Source: Paralithodes platypus
Lineage: Eukaryota > Arthropoda > Malacostraca > Decapoda > Lithodidae
Reading direction: 5' to 3'
DNA: 64,000 bases
NCBI GenBank assembly: GCA_032716605.1
Contig: CM064485.1
Location: 29,105,558-29,169,557 of the forward strand
Each line of letters opens with the position of its first letter. Position 1 is the stretch's first letter. Positions 55,031 to 64,000 of this stretch are shown piece by piece. The translations under genes and the position numbers were made by a program. Under the pieces are notes generated by a model. That model had not been told where the DNA came from. It searched no databases and saw only the letters and a list, made by a program, of their open reading frames with translations.

Positions 55031-56870
55031 ATGGACAACCGGAGCAGCAACCACATGGGATCTTATTTTGAAGGAACGGGACGTACAAGGTAAATATAGT
55101 AGATTCCTCGAAATTTATAGAGTAGGAACCAATATGTTTGTCCCAAGATATAAAACTGGAAATTTTACTAAGCAGAAAGATTGGTTTAATTTGAAATGCA
55201 AAAGAGCTTTGGGTAGGCGTGATGCAGCTTGGGCTAGATTAAGAAGAAGGAACACTGAGAGTAATCGGAATAAATATAAACAGGAGAGGAATAGATATGT
55301 TAACATAATTAGGCAAGTTAAAATGAACTATGAGAAGAACATAGTAAATAAATGTGAAAGTGACCCTAGATTATTTTATAAATATATAAACAGTAAGTTG
55401 AAGGTAAAGAAACAAATTACTAAATTAAGAGTTGATGCTAGGACGTATGAAAATGTATCGGACATGTGTGAGGTAATGAATAACAAATTGGGGTCAGTTT
55501 TTACTAGAGAGGAAGGTTTTGACGAACCACAGGCGGGAGTACTGGAGAGTGGTCTTAGTAAGATTGAAATAACTAGAGATGAGCTGTTATCTGCGATGAG
55601 AGGACTTGAAGTAAGGAAAGCTATGGGACCGGATGAAGTGTCTGCCTGGGTTTTAAAGGAGTGTGCAGAGCAATTAGTGGAGCCAGTGAGGGACATAATT
55701 CAAGCTTCCTTAGATAAAGGACAGGTTCCTGTTGAATGGAAAAGAGCTAATATCATTCCGATATACAAGAATGGAAACCCTGAGGACCCTCTAAACTATA
55801 GACCAGTTTCACTTACTAGTATTGTATGCAAGATTTGTGAAAAGCTAATTAGGAAGAGATGGATGAAAATGTTGGAGAGAAAGAAAATAATAACCCCAAA
55901 GCAATTTGGATTCAGAGAAGGGACATCTTGTGTTACCAGTTTGCTATGTTATTACAGTAGGGTGATAGATGTACTCCAAGAAAGAGGCGGATGGGTGGAC
56001 TGCGTCTACTTAGACCTTTCCAAAGCATTCGATAAGGTACCACATAAGAGATTGTTATCTAAGCTTGAGACGCTAGGATGTGTCAGGGGGAGTTTGCTGA
56101 AATGGATGGAGAGCTATTTAACAGATAGGGAAATGAGGACCAACATTAGAGGAACTTACTCATCGTGGCGGAAAGTTGAGAGTGGTGTGCCGCAGGGATC
56201 TGTGTTGGCACCTCTCATGTTCCTTATGTACGTGAATGACCTGCCGATAGGCATAAACTCTTACATGTCAATGTTTGCAGATGACGTAAAAATTATGAGA
56301 CAAATAACAAATAAAAGTAGTTGTGAGGAGCTGCAAGGGGATTTAGATAAAATATACGAATGGAGCACCAAGTGGAAAATGAAATTTAATATAAGTAAAT
56401 GTCATGTGTTAAATATGGGAAGAAGTGTGAATAGACCAAATTGGGAGTACAGGATGGGAGATAATAAAATTAGCAAGGCCGAAAAAGAAAAAGATTTAGG
56501 GTTGATTATACAAGATAATTTGTCGCCAGAGAAACATATTAACAAGCTCTTTAGCGGAATGTATGCAATGGCCGGGAATATGAAAGTTGCTCTGAACTAT
56601 TTGGATGAGACCATGGTAGCGAAAATTATGAAGAGTATGATTAGACCAAGATTGGAGTATGCAGCAGTGGTGTGGTCCCCGCATCTAAAGAAGCATATTC
56701 ACAAGTTAGAAAGAATCCAGAGAGCAGTCACTAGATTGGTTCCAAGTCTCAGAGAACTGCCATATGAAGGGAGGCTAGACAAATTAAATCTACCGAGTCT
56801 AAAAGAGAGGAGAGAGGGGAGACATGATAATGATGTACAAATGTACCCGGGGGCTGGAGAGGCTGGATAG
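54990..56870 (+). CDS. Rex1/CR1-like LINE ORF2, RT nearly intact
   Basis: An open frame of 626 codons, of which the first 10-20 probably belong to element C. Order: linker (KYSRFLEIYRVGTNMFVPRY), KDWFNLKCKRALGRRDAAW, RT block GLEVRKAMGPDEVSAWVLKE, WKRANIIPIYKNGNPEDPLN, FGFREGTSCVTSLL, VYLDLSKAFDKVPHKRLL (about residue 340), GVPQGSVLAPLMFL, and catalytic FADD in SMFADDVKIM (about 430), then thumb and RPRLEYAAVVWSPHLKKHIH. A one-base deletion near 56820 moves the last 80 residues to another frame (MIMMYKCTRGLERLDREDIL, then CIDKWNGLEEEVVG, to 57063). The endonuclease is missing. Confidence 0.85.
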   Translation: MTKEVDAAWERVGGWTTGAATTWDLILKERDVQGKYSRFLEIYRVGTNMFVPRYKTGNFTKQKDWFNLKCKRALGRRDAAWARLRRRNTESNRNKYKQERNRYVNIIRQVKMNYEKNIVNKCESDPRLFYKYINSKLKVKKQITKLRVDARTYENVSDMCEVMNNKLGSVFTREEGFDEPQAGVLESGLSKIEITRDELLSAMRGLEVRKAMGPDEVSAWVLKECAEQLVEPVRDIIQASLDKGQVPVEWKRANIIPIYKNGNPEDPLNYRPVSLTSIVCKICEKLIRKRWMKMLERKKIITPKQFGFREGTSCVTSLLCYYSRVIDVLQERGGWVDCVYLDLSKAFDKVPHKRLLSKLETLGCVRGSLLKWMESYLTDREMRTNIRGTYSSWRKVESGVPQGSVLAPLMFLMYVNDLPIGINSYMSMFADDVKIMRQITNKSSCEELQGDLDKIYEWSTKWKMKFNISKCHVLNMGRSVNRPNWEYRMGDNKISKAEKEKDLGLIIQDNLSPEKHINKLFSGMYAMAGNMKVALNYLDETMVAKIMKSMIRPRLEYAAVVWSPHLKKHIHKLERIQRAVTRLVPSLRELPYEGRLDKLNLPSLKERREGRHDNDVQMYPGAGEAG

Positions 56871-57140
56871 GGAGGATATATTAATTATGGATACAGGAAT
56901 AACTAGAGGCCACAGCTACAAAGTAAAAAGACCTACCTGCAAGAACGATATCAGGAAGTTTAGCTTCCCCTATAGATGTATTGACAAATGGAATGGGCTG
57001 GAGGAGGAGGTGGTAGGGGCAAGGAACATCCATATTTTCAAGAAAAAATTGGATAAAAAGTAGACTGAGAGACGGGACAACACGAGCTTAGCTCAACTCC
57101 TGTAAACTACAATTAGGTAAATTAGGTAAATTAGGTAAAT
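55030..57140 (+). mobile_element. 5'-truncated LINE in element C
   Basis: Carries the RT above and ends in three to four ATTAGGTAA units at 57112-57140, a microsatellite-like 3' tail. Orientation is opposite to element C. I could not read an unambiguous TSD, so both ends are approximate. Confidence 0.75.
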
Positions 57141-57239
57141 ACAGGTAGAGCAGGTTACGTAGGCAAGAACACCGCCCAGTACGGAAGCACGCCCGGAGAT
57201 CGTACAGGGGAAGAGACAGGGCGGAGTGGAGCCGTAGAC

Positions 57240-58389
57240 CGTCGGCGATGTGGTGAAGAAGAGAGGCGTCTCCCCTACGACCCGGCGTCCTCGGAAACAG
57301 TAGGGACGTCCGAACGAGGCACCGGGGGAAAAGCGTTCAGGCGCCAGGGAGACGGCAGAGGAAAGGGGAAGCATGGCACGCACCCCTTCGTTGAGGAAGC
57401 GCGGAAACCGTCGGAGGCGGTCCGTGACAGAGAGAGCGTAACCCCGAACATGGAGCGCAGAGGCGAGACCTTGCCTCTACAGCGTCCGGGAACGTAGGAC
57501 GAGACCCAAAGGTCAAGATCGACGAGACACGGTCTACACCTCCGAGGGTTAAACCCATCGCGGTTGGAGCACGAGACATGGGTAGGACTCGCCATGTCCC
57601 AATGGGCATGGCAGGACGGGAACCCCCACGGTGTGCGCAGGACGGAAAGGACAGCCTCACTGCAACCAGAAAGGAAAAAGATACCGATGGCCCATGTATG
57701 AAGCGCCCCAGGCAGAGCAAGGGAAGAAAGCAGGCGGGCCACAAAGAGTTACCACAGGTAAATAGGAGGGACGGTAGTAGAGTGTCCCAAGAATACCGCC
57801 ATGTACATAAGCATGGGGCGGATGGAGGCAAAACCGGTCAGCGGTGGCCTCCTGAACCTTGGGTGGAGCCACATGGACGGCCTGAACCGGACAGAGGAGT
57901 CGGAGATCGTCGGCGGGATGGGGAAGGAGAGCGACGACCCACCGTCGTTGCGGAGTCCTCGGAAACAGCCAGGACGCCCGAACGAGGCACTTGGAGGAAA
58001 AGCGATCTGGCGCCTTGAAGACTTCCGACGCGCACAAGGAGGAAGTGACATCCACATCGCAATTGGAAAGTAAAAGATACTGATGTCCCATGTATGAAGC
58101 ACAGGAAATGTGTGCAAGCACAATATTGGTAAAAAAAAACTTGAATCCTTGAGAGGAGAGTACCCCCTTCCCCTGTTGAGGCAGGGAAGGACGAAAAAGG
58201 GGGGCCCTTCGTAACAGGCACGAGGGCAGAAAAACGCACAAAAGTGGTCACTACACCCTGCAAATGGAGCACCTTTCATGAAAGTGAGTATCCCCCCCCC
58301 CCCCTTGTGCGTGGTGAGGGGTGAAGAGGGACCCCCCATGCGGAGGGTCAGGGAGAGACCAGGCGAACCAGCAAGTGCAAAGAACCCCG
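57240..58389 (-). pseudogene. Element C module homologous to the A/B duplicated module
   Basis: Minus strand: CTTGCTGGTTCGCCTGGTCT, GACCCTCCGCATGGGG, a C tract (58292-58304; G on the coding strand), then a translated FGSRPTFPDAVEARSRL parallel to SRPTSPDAETAR (A, 24357) and SRPPSPDTDEARSRL (A, 27873). Only one copy of the module is present here, against two in A and B. Confidence 0.5.
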
Positions 58390-58556
58390 GGCGTTTCCGC
58401 ACCCTCCTCAGCTCCCCGCCATGGAGTGGCTTCGGTCACCCAGGCTTTATTGTGGTCGGCGGGGAGGGTTCTGTGGGGGCACTCGGTTATGGCCTTGGAA
58501 TTGCTCGGGGCCTTGGGGCTGTTCGGCCAGGCAGCTTGGGGAACAACAACAACAAC
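58390..58556 (+). mobile_element. S1 retroposon, 5'-truncated to 167 bp
   Basis: Starts GGCGTTTCCGCACCCTCCTC, ends (AAC)n, TSD AACCCCG at 58383-58389 and 58557-58563. Inserted into the element C module. Confidence 0.85.
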
Positions 58557-59479
58557 AACCCCGTGCAAGTCCCGAGAGGGAAGGCATGAAAAGCCTTATA
58601 AAGTAAGAGGATAATAAGAATACCCAAAGGTTGAAGGTACTGAAGAGAAGAAGATGCCCATGGGTACCATCAGAGTAGAGTGGGAGCACAATCTGATGAA
58701 AAGGAGAAGTCTGTGAACTACTGCAACCGAGTCCCTATACAGAGGCAAAGCAAAGCACCGACCCAGAGAGGAGTGGACCAGAACGGGCCGCTCCGCTCTG
58801 GAGCGGAATGTAGGATGTAGGACGAATGTAGGATGGGTGGAACTCACCACCCGGTGAGGAACCCGTGGCGAGAGCAGAGCGAAGTAGACATACTACACTG
58901 GAACCAGAAGAAAAAAACCCTGTGAATACCCCGTGGAGGCCATGGGAAGGCATGCATGTATGTCATCGACAGGAACAAGAATAAAGCCTGTTTGTAAGCA
59001 CCATGAAAATAAAGGCCATGGCAATGCACGCATGTATGTCATTGGCGGAGACAAGACGAAAGCCTGGTCGGAAGCACCACGAAAATACCACTGAAAGTCG
59101 AGGAATCCTTAAGAAGGCCAAAGAGTGCCCCCGAAATGGGAGGCCAGGCAGGAGTATGAGTCATGAGGTCATGCACAAAATAAAGATCAGAGATCCCAGA
59201 ATAGGCTACAGGCACCAGGTCAGGGAGTAGCCTAAAAGCTCTCACTAGGCCTGGAGACTGGAGTCTCGTCCAATGAAGGAGAGTGCTCCCCCCCATGTCC
59301 CCCTGGAAGTTAAAGCCGAAGAGAACCCTCCAAAAGGAGGATCAGGAAGGCCATAGGGGAACCAGCAACAGGCCAAAGAGCCCCAAACCCCAGGTCAGAA
59401 AAAACCAAGGGGTAGGCTCAACCCTCTGAAGAACTGAAGGAAACCCCACCCCAAAACATAAGGGAGACCAATACCTTAA

Positions 59480-59959
59480 CCCTCCAGCCCCGGCTATGTA
59501 TTATATATATATTCCTCGAAACCCGGGTGTTTTGGCCGAAAAACGTCTAGGCTAGGCTACCGTATATTTGTTAATCTGACTGCTTCCCGCATTCCCGCGC
59601 ATCCCCAAGCGTAGCTGTGTTATTTACCTGTAGAATGGCATTAAGTAGAGCTCTCTAAGTCAACTGGTTGAGTTGTGATGATGATTTCATTGGAGATAAC
59701 TTTATGGCCAAAACAGCCACTTTACACTACTTTTCGATACTTAACAACAACATACAGGCACACACGAACAAGCGACGCTCTCCTTCTTGTGGCCGGAGAT
59801 ACGGGGCGTCGGTCCAGCCGGCTGTTGTTTACATGCGTCGGACCGACGCCTCGCACACGAAGCTCACAGGCTTTCAACCACTGGGCGTTCAAGAGCCCTT
59901 CCGGGTACCTGTTATATGCTTTTTTATGGGCGTTCAAGAGCCCTTCCGTGGTGAGAGGG
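59480..59959 (-). mobile_element. piggyBac-type MITE (P-MITE copy 4)
   Basis: TTAA at 59476-59479 and 59960-59963. Same terminal blocks as copies 1-3, nearest to copy 1 (GGTGAGAGGG end). Sits inside element C. Confidence 0.85.
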
Positions 59960-62102
59960 TTAAGGCCGGTATCAGTGAAGAGGTCCTGTAGGTCAGAAAA
60001 CACAGCCTGGTAAAAAGGAGCATTAAAATATGTCTTAATGGAAGTGCAGGACGACCAGTCTAGGCCTAAACCGAGGCAAAAGTAGCACGACCGTAAACGG
60101 CAACGTCCGTTCAAGAGCGGAAAAGTACCGACATCGAGCGGGAACGTCCGCGTTCCAAGGCGGGCGGAATCGTCCGTATACGGACTCGGACGTTCAGGCG
60201 CGGGAAGTGGTATGAGACGGCAGTAGTGCGTGAGGGAAAAGGCCCGTCCGAGAGCGGAGAGGCCCAGATGGGCCCCGCCGTAAGCCGAGGACCCAGGAAA
60301 GGTAGCCTGGCAAGTCACAGCAGATGTGGGAGCATCTGTAGGTAACAGACAGAGTGAAAACAGACCTCTGACATAGAACGGAAAGTCCCGTTCTAGAGCG
60401 GCTGTGGGTATCAGTCAGTGTTCGAGATCGGAGGGGCCCAGGGAGACCATGGGACCGGAAAGGAAAGGTCCGACCTAGAGCGGGGAGTACCCGACCCAGG
60501 GCGGCAACCCATCGGTACGTCTGAGAGGTCTGTGGCACCCAGGAAGGTGGAAGGCCAGCAAAATAAAAGTCCCTTCCAAAAGCGGAGGGGCTCAAAGGTA
60601 ACCCTCCTAAAGTCACATCAGGCGCGGGAGAGCCTGTGGGTAATCAAGTGCACGACCGTACTGGGGGGCAGTAGACAGAATAAAAACTTGTCAGAGGAAA
60701 ACACATCAGAACGGGCTACGTTCGCAGTTTTGTGGGACTGAGGCCAGGTAGACAGAGCACTGGAGCCGTCAATCAAAAAGTGAGCAGTGTATGCCAGATT
60801 GAGGTTGCCACAGTGTTGAAAGTCAAACGCCCTCCCCTAGGCTAGGCCAAAACTCGGAAGTTAGCCTATTCGGCACTTGAGTCAGTAATATATGAAATTA
60901 CAGGGAGCCACTAGGGACCGTACCCTTGATGAGGGTAAGCAACAAGGGATCGTAGCGACAGGAATACAGAGCACTGGGGCCGCCGATCAATACAGGGGCA
61001 TTTATGCCAGATTGAGGAGGCCACAGAGTCGTACACCAAACGCCCCCCTTCTAGGCTAGGCTAAAAAAGTTAGCCTATTCGGTACCTGAGTCAAAGTAAA
61101 AATGAATTGGAATAGGCTAGGCGAAAAAACGGAAGTTAGCCTATTTGGTACCAGAGCCAGTAATACAGTATATGAAATTACAGGGAGTCACCAGGTACTG
61201 TACCCTTGAGGAGGGTAAGCAACAAGTGACCGAAGCGTCAGGAAGACGGAGCACTGGGGCCGTAATATCAATACAGGGGCAGAGTATGCCAGATTGAGGA
61301 GGCCGCAGAGTCGCAGTCTAAACCAAAACGCCCCCCATCAAGGCTAGGCTAAAAACGGAAGTGAGCCTAATCGGTTCTGGAGCCAGTAAGATATGAAATT
61401 ACAAGGCGCCACCAGGTACTGTACCCTTGATGAGGGATATAATCAATACCGTAGGAGGGGCAGTAGACAGAACAAAAACTGTCAGACAAAAACTCATCAG
61501 AACGGGCTACGTCCGCAGTTTTGTGGGACTGTATCCATGGAGACAGAGCACTGGGTCCGTCAATCAAAAAGTGAGCATTGGATGCCAGATTGAGGTTGCC
61601 ACAGTGTTGAAAACCAAACGCCCCCCCCTAGGCTAGGCCAAAACTTGGAAGGGGGCAGCCTATTCGGTACTTGAGGCAGTAATATATGAAATTACCAGGC
61701 GCACTAGTTTCTGCACTCTTGAAGAGAGGCAGCAACAAGTAAAAAGACCACCAAAAGGGATCGGCCCTACAAGGGTCAGCGCCCCCCTTCCAACCAACTA
61801 GAAGTGCACAAGTAAGCCTAGGCCTAATTTCACGAAAAGAAAAGAAAAAATAAAGGCAGTGACAAAAAACTATAATGACAAGAAGCCGACTAAAGACAAA
61901 ACTAAAGCCACTGCAAGTGAAATGAATACAAAAGGCAAAGCCTAAATGAACGAGGGTCGCCCAAGCGGCGACGCATGCGCAGATGGCAAAAAATGAAGTA
62001 ACCTCCAGTTTCGACGCTACACTCCAAGAAAAAACACACCTGAGCCCAGTTTTCAGTGTGCCTACAGCACGTATCATCAGTCTAGAAACACAGGTACCTT
62101 AA

Positions 62103-62514
62103 CCCCTTATTGGCGGCGCTCGACTTAAGTCGTGCACCAATTTGCAGCAAGTTAGGAGCATTATTAAGGCTTTTAAAGGGTTAAAATAGAGTGCAAATGG
62201 CCGGGAGCGCAGCGGGCCAGACAGCCGACTCCCAGGGCTTACCGCCGCCCATTAACTCATGTTCCCTGTGTTCTCGAGAGGCCGGCAGTGTAGCCAGTAG
62301 TGAGCATAGCTGGGAAAAATATACCGCTATACGCTAAACTCCCATGTTCGTGGCACCACTGCAAGAGAACCACTAGTGCTACGTAGCTCGTTCTGGTCTC
62401 ATTTTGAAGCTTTTAGTGCCTAGTTTTTTGCTGAATAAATTTCTTTTCATGCAGATACTTGATTGAGGGCCTGAATATGCCCAAATGAGCCCAAAACACC
62501 CCGCTAGACAAGGG
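62103..62514. mobile_element. Second TTAA MITE family, 412 bp
   Basis: Flanked by TTAA at 62099-62102 and 62515-62518. Ends CCCCTTATTGGCGGCGCTCG and, inverted, CCCTTGTCTAGCGGGG. Element A shows the uninterrupted counterpart GGCCTTATTTATGGTACC at about 21462-21479, which confirms the insertion. The termini differ from P-MITE, so another piggyBac-type family is implied. Confidence 0.75.
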
Positions 62515-62618
62515 TTAAATAAGGCCCACAACACCCCCAAAGGGGAGGTGACAGGAGTTGTAGGCACAAAAACAGAGCACCAGAAAAAGTGTGCGTCATA
62601 GAGTGTAGCGCGAAAAGG

Positions 62619-62916
62619 AATGTCTAATGAACCCGGTCGGGTTGTGCGGTGGACCCGTGACAACGGCTTAAGGAGCCAGATAGGATGGACAATGTTCTGC
62701 AATTTTCTCTTTTCTTTCTCATCAATATTTTCATTTCCTTTAAAATAGTAGCCTCAAGAGTGTGTACAACGTACCTAGTAGAGAGAGTAAGGTGCTACTC
62801 TAGATGTTATCGATTTAATCGCGCTAGTGATTACGATAATTGTCCGCTCCAGAGCGGAACGGAATTATACGATAGGTATATAGCTCTACGTTGGAGACGT
62901 AGAGGCTACTACTAAA
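62619..62916 (-). repeat. Element C left inverted terminal repeat
   Basis: Inverse of 51380-51665; CCGCTCCAGAGCGG lies at about 62844. The extreme 36 bp (AGCTCTACGTTGGAGACGTA, then GAGGCTACTACTAAA) are mirrored in the C internal region. Confidence 0.9.
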
Positions 62917-63402
62917 TAAATGTATTAACCTGTTACAGCAATAAAACAAGTGGAAACAGCGTTTGGATGGTCAAAATCGGCGATACAGGCCAGGAGTTAC
63001 ATAATGTATGGCTGAGGCAACCTCCCTCCCCTCCTCTTGTCTGGAGAGACACTGTTACGCAATAGTCTCTCTCTCGCTCTTTCCCACGCTTGGTAACAGT
63101 GATGACAACGCCCTGCTACCAACTCGCTAATGTTAGCACGAAAATAGACTACAGAATAAGGGAATAACAGTGAAAATAGGTGATAACTGAAGGAGGGGAG
63201 GGAAGTGGGGAAGGAGGGGATGTGGAGGAGTGATATTTGGCATGGCCCAGGAGCAAAAAAAAAAAAAAAAAAGGGTTCAGGTTTTTTTGGGGTGTTTTAA
63301 ATGGATTTTTTTAGGCCCAGGATCTTAAAGAGTCTTCCTGCACTTGCCGGGTTAAATACAATAATAATTTGTTTAGCTCGTATAGGTGCAATTATAGACC
63401 TA
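62917..63402. other. Unassigned stretch
   Basis: No coding evidence. A poly-A tract is at 63255-63272. 63352-63402 matches, inverted, the sequence next to the other satellite array (39361-39417). Confidence 0.5.
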
Positions 63403-64000
63403 TACCGTTACTTATTCCAATAGGTAACAGTTACTTATTCAAATAAGTAACAGAGTCCTGAACACAGTTACTTGTTACTTATTCCAATAGGTAACAGTTA
63501 CTTATTCGAATAAGTAACAGTCCTGAAAACAGTTACTTGTTACTTATTCCAATAAGTAAGTTACTTATTCGAATAAGTAACAGTCCTGAAAACAGCTACT
63601 TGTTACTTGTTACTTATTCCAATAAGTAACAGTTACTTATTTGAATAAGTACCAAGTAACAAGTAACTGTTTTCAGGACTCTGTTACCTATTGGAATAAG
63701 TAACACGTAACAATTTTCAATACTCTGTTGCCTATTGGAATAAGTAACAAGTACCGTAACTATTTTTCAATTCTCTGTTACTTATTCGAATAAGTAACTG
63801 TTACTTATTGGAATAAGTAACAAGTAACTGTTTTCGGGACTCTGTTACTTATTCGAATAAGTAACGATTACCTATTGGAATAAGTAACAAGTAACTGTTT
63901 TCAGGACTATGTTACTTATTCGAATAAGTAACTGTTACCTATTGGAATAAGTAACAAGTAACTGTTTCAAGACTGTTACTTATTCGAATAAGTAACAAGT
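63403..64000. repeat. Palindromic TTACTTATTC satellite, second array with orientation flip
   Basis: Same units as 35880-37140. Up to about 63640 the non-palindromic parts read GTTACTTGTTACTTATTCCA. From about 63655 they read in reverse complement (GGAATAAGTAACAAGTAACT, TTTTCAGGACTCTGTTAC). Runs to the window end. Confidence 0.95.

Larger units (their letters stand above)
51316..62916 (-). mobile_element. Tyrosine-recombinase element C, diverged and interrupted
   Basis: 11.6 kb, minus orientation. It has the same ITR and internal-complementary-region design as A/B but clearly diverged sequence. Inserts: a LINE (about 55030-57140), an S1 fragment (58390-58556), P-MITE copy 4 (59480-59959) and a TTAA MITE (62103-62514). 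After removing these about 8.4 kb remain. Between the recombinase and the LINE it has about 1.6 kb (53400-55030) with no clear counterpart in A/B. 59964-62098 corresponds to the non-coding left part of A, with AGGCTAGGC-type repeats and degenerate GAGCGG sites. Confidence 0.75.

Overview
This window comes from a large, repeat-saturated eukaryotic genome. I found no host gene, rRNA, convincing tRNA, operon or CRISPR array. Short CCTAA/TTAGG-type runs and the mix of LINEs, piggyBac, Tigger/mariner, Harbinger and tyrosine-recombinase elements suggest an arthropod, most likely a crustacean. That placement is inference. Almost everything recognisable is a transposable element, and most of the sequence is a set of insertions inside insertions. 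Many boundaries can be read from target-site duplications (TSDs), from TTAA or TA sites, or from a second copy in the window that lacks the insertion.

Layout. 1-1882: a minus-strand CR1/L2-like LINE (ORF1 and the start of ORF2). 4446-13600: first nest. A short tandem repeat contains a plus-strand LINE (4780-13463), which contains a second LINE (7404-12860), which contains a minus-strand RTE-type LINE (7727-11629), which contains a Harbinger-like element (9649-10890). 14057-17307: short retroposons and a piggyBac-type MITE. 17686-35581: second nest. A possible Mutator-like pair of ends encloses two nested Tigger-like end pairs, then a 14.5 kb piggyBac locus (19625-34147) whose transposase is at 31122-33977, then tyrosine-recombinase element A (21066-30780), then a retroposon (23413-23955). 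35880-39360: a satellite of palindromic units, interrupted by a retroposon that is itself interrupted by a LINE. 39361-51176: a fold-back repeat interrupted by a mariner-like element carrying tyrosine-recombinase element B (40708-49907). 51316-62916: element C of the same superfamily on the minus strand, interrupted by a LINE, a retroposon fragment and two TTAA MITEs. 63403-64000: satellite again, with an orientation flip.

The most interesting system is the family A/B/C (9-12 kb). All three copies have about 300-bp inverted terminal repeats plus an internal complementary region in which reverse complements of the two extreme ends are joined. This is the architecture of DIRS-type tyrosine-recombinase retrotransposons. 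The internal region of C matches C's own ends and that of A matches A's own ends, which implies replication through a circular or end-joined intermediate. Each copy carries the decayed remains of a tyrosine recombinase, but I recognise no reverse transcriptase or RNase H. A and B also carry a Pro/Ser/Arg-rich ORF and dense arrays of the 14-bp palindrome CCGCTCTRGAGCGG, one of which sits in each terminal repeat.

Nearly all coding sequences are broken by frameshifts or stops. The best preserved are the RT ORFs at 37213-38699 and 54990-56870 and the piggyBac transposase. The piggyBac copy shares its ends with four 480-bp MITEs, so it is a relative of their likely mobiliser. The plus-strand LINE at 4780-13463 shares its 3' tail with a 540-bp retroposon family that probably depends on it.
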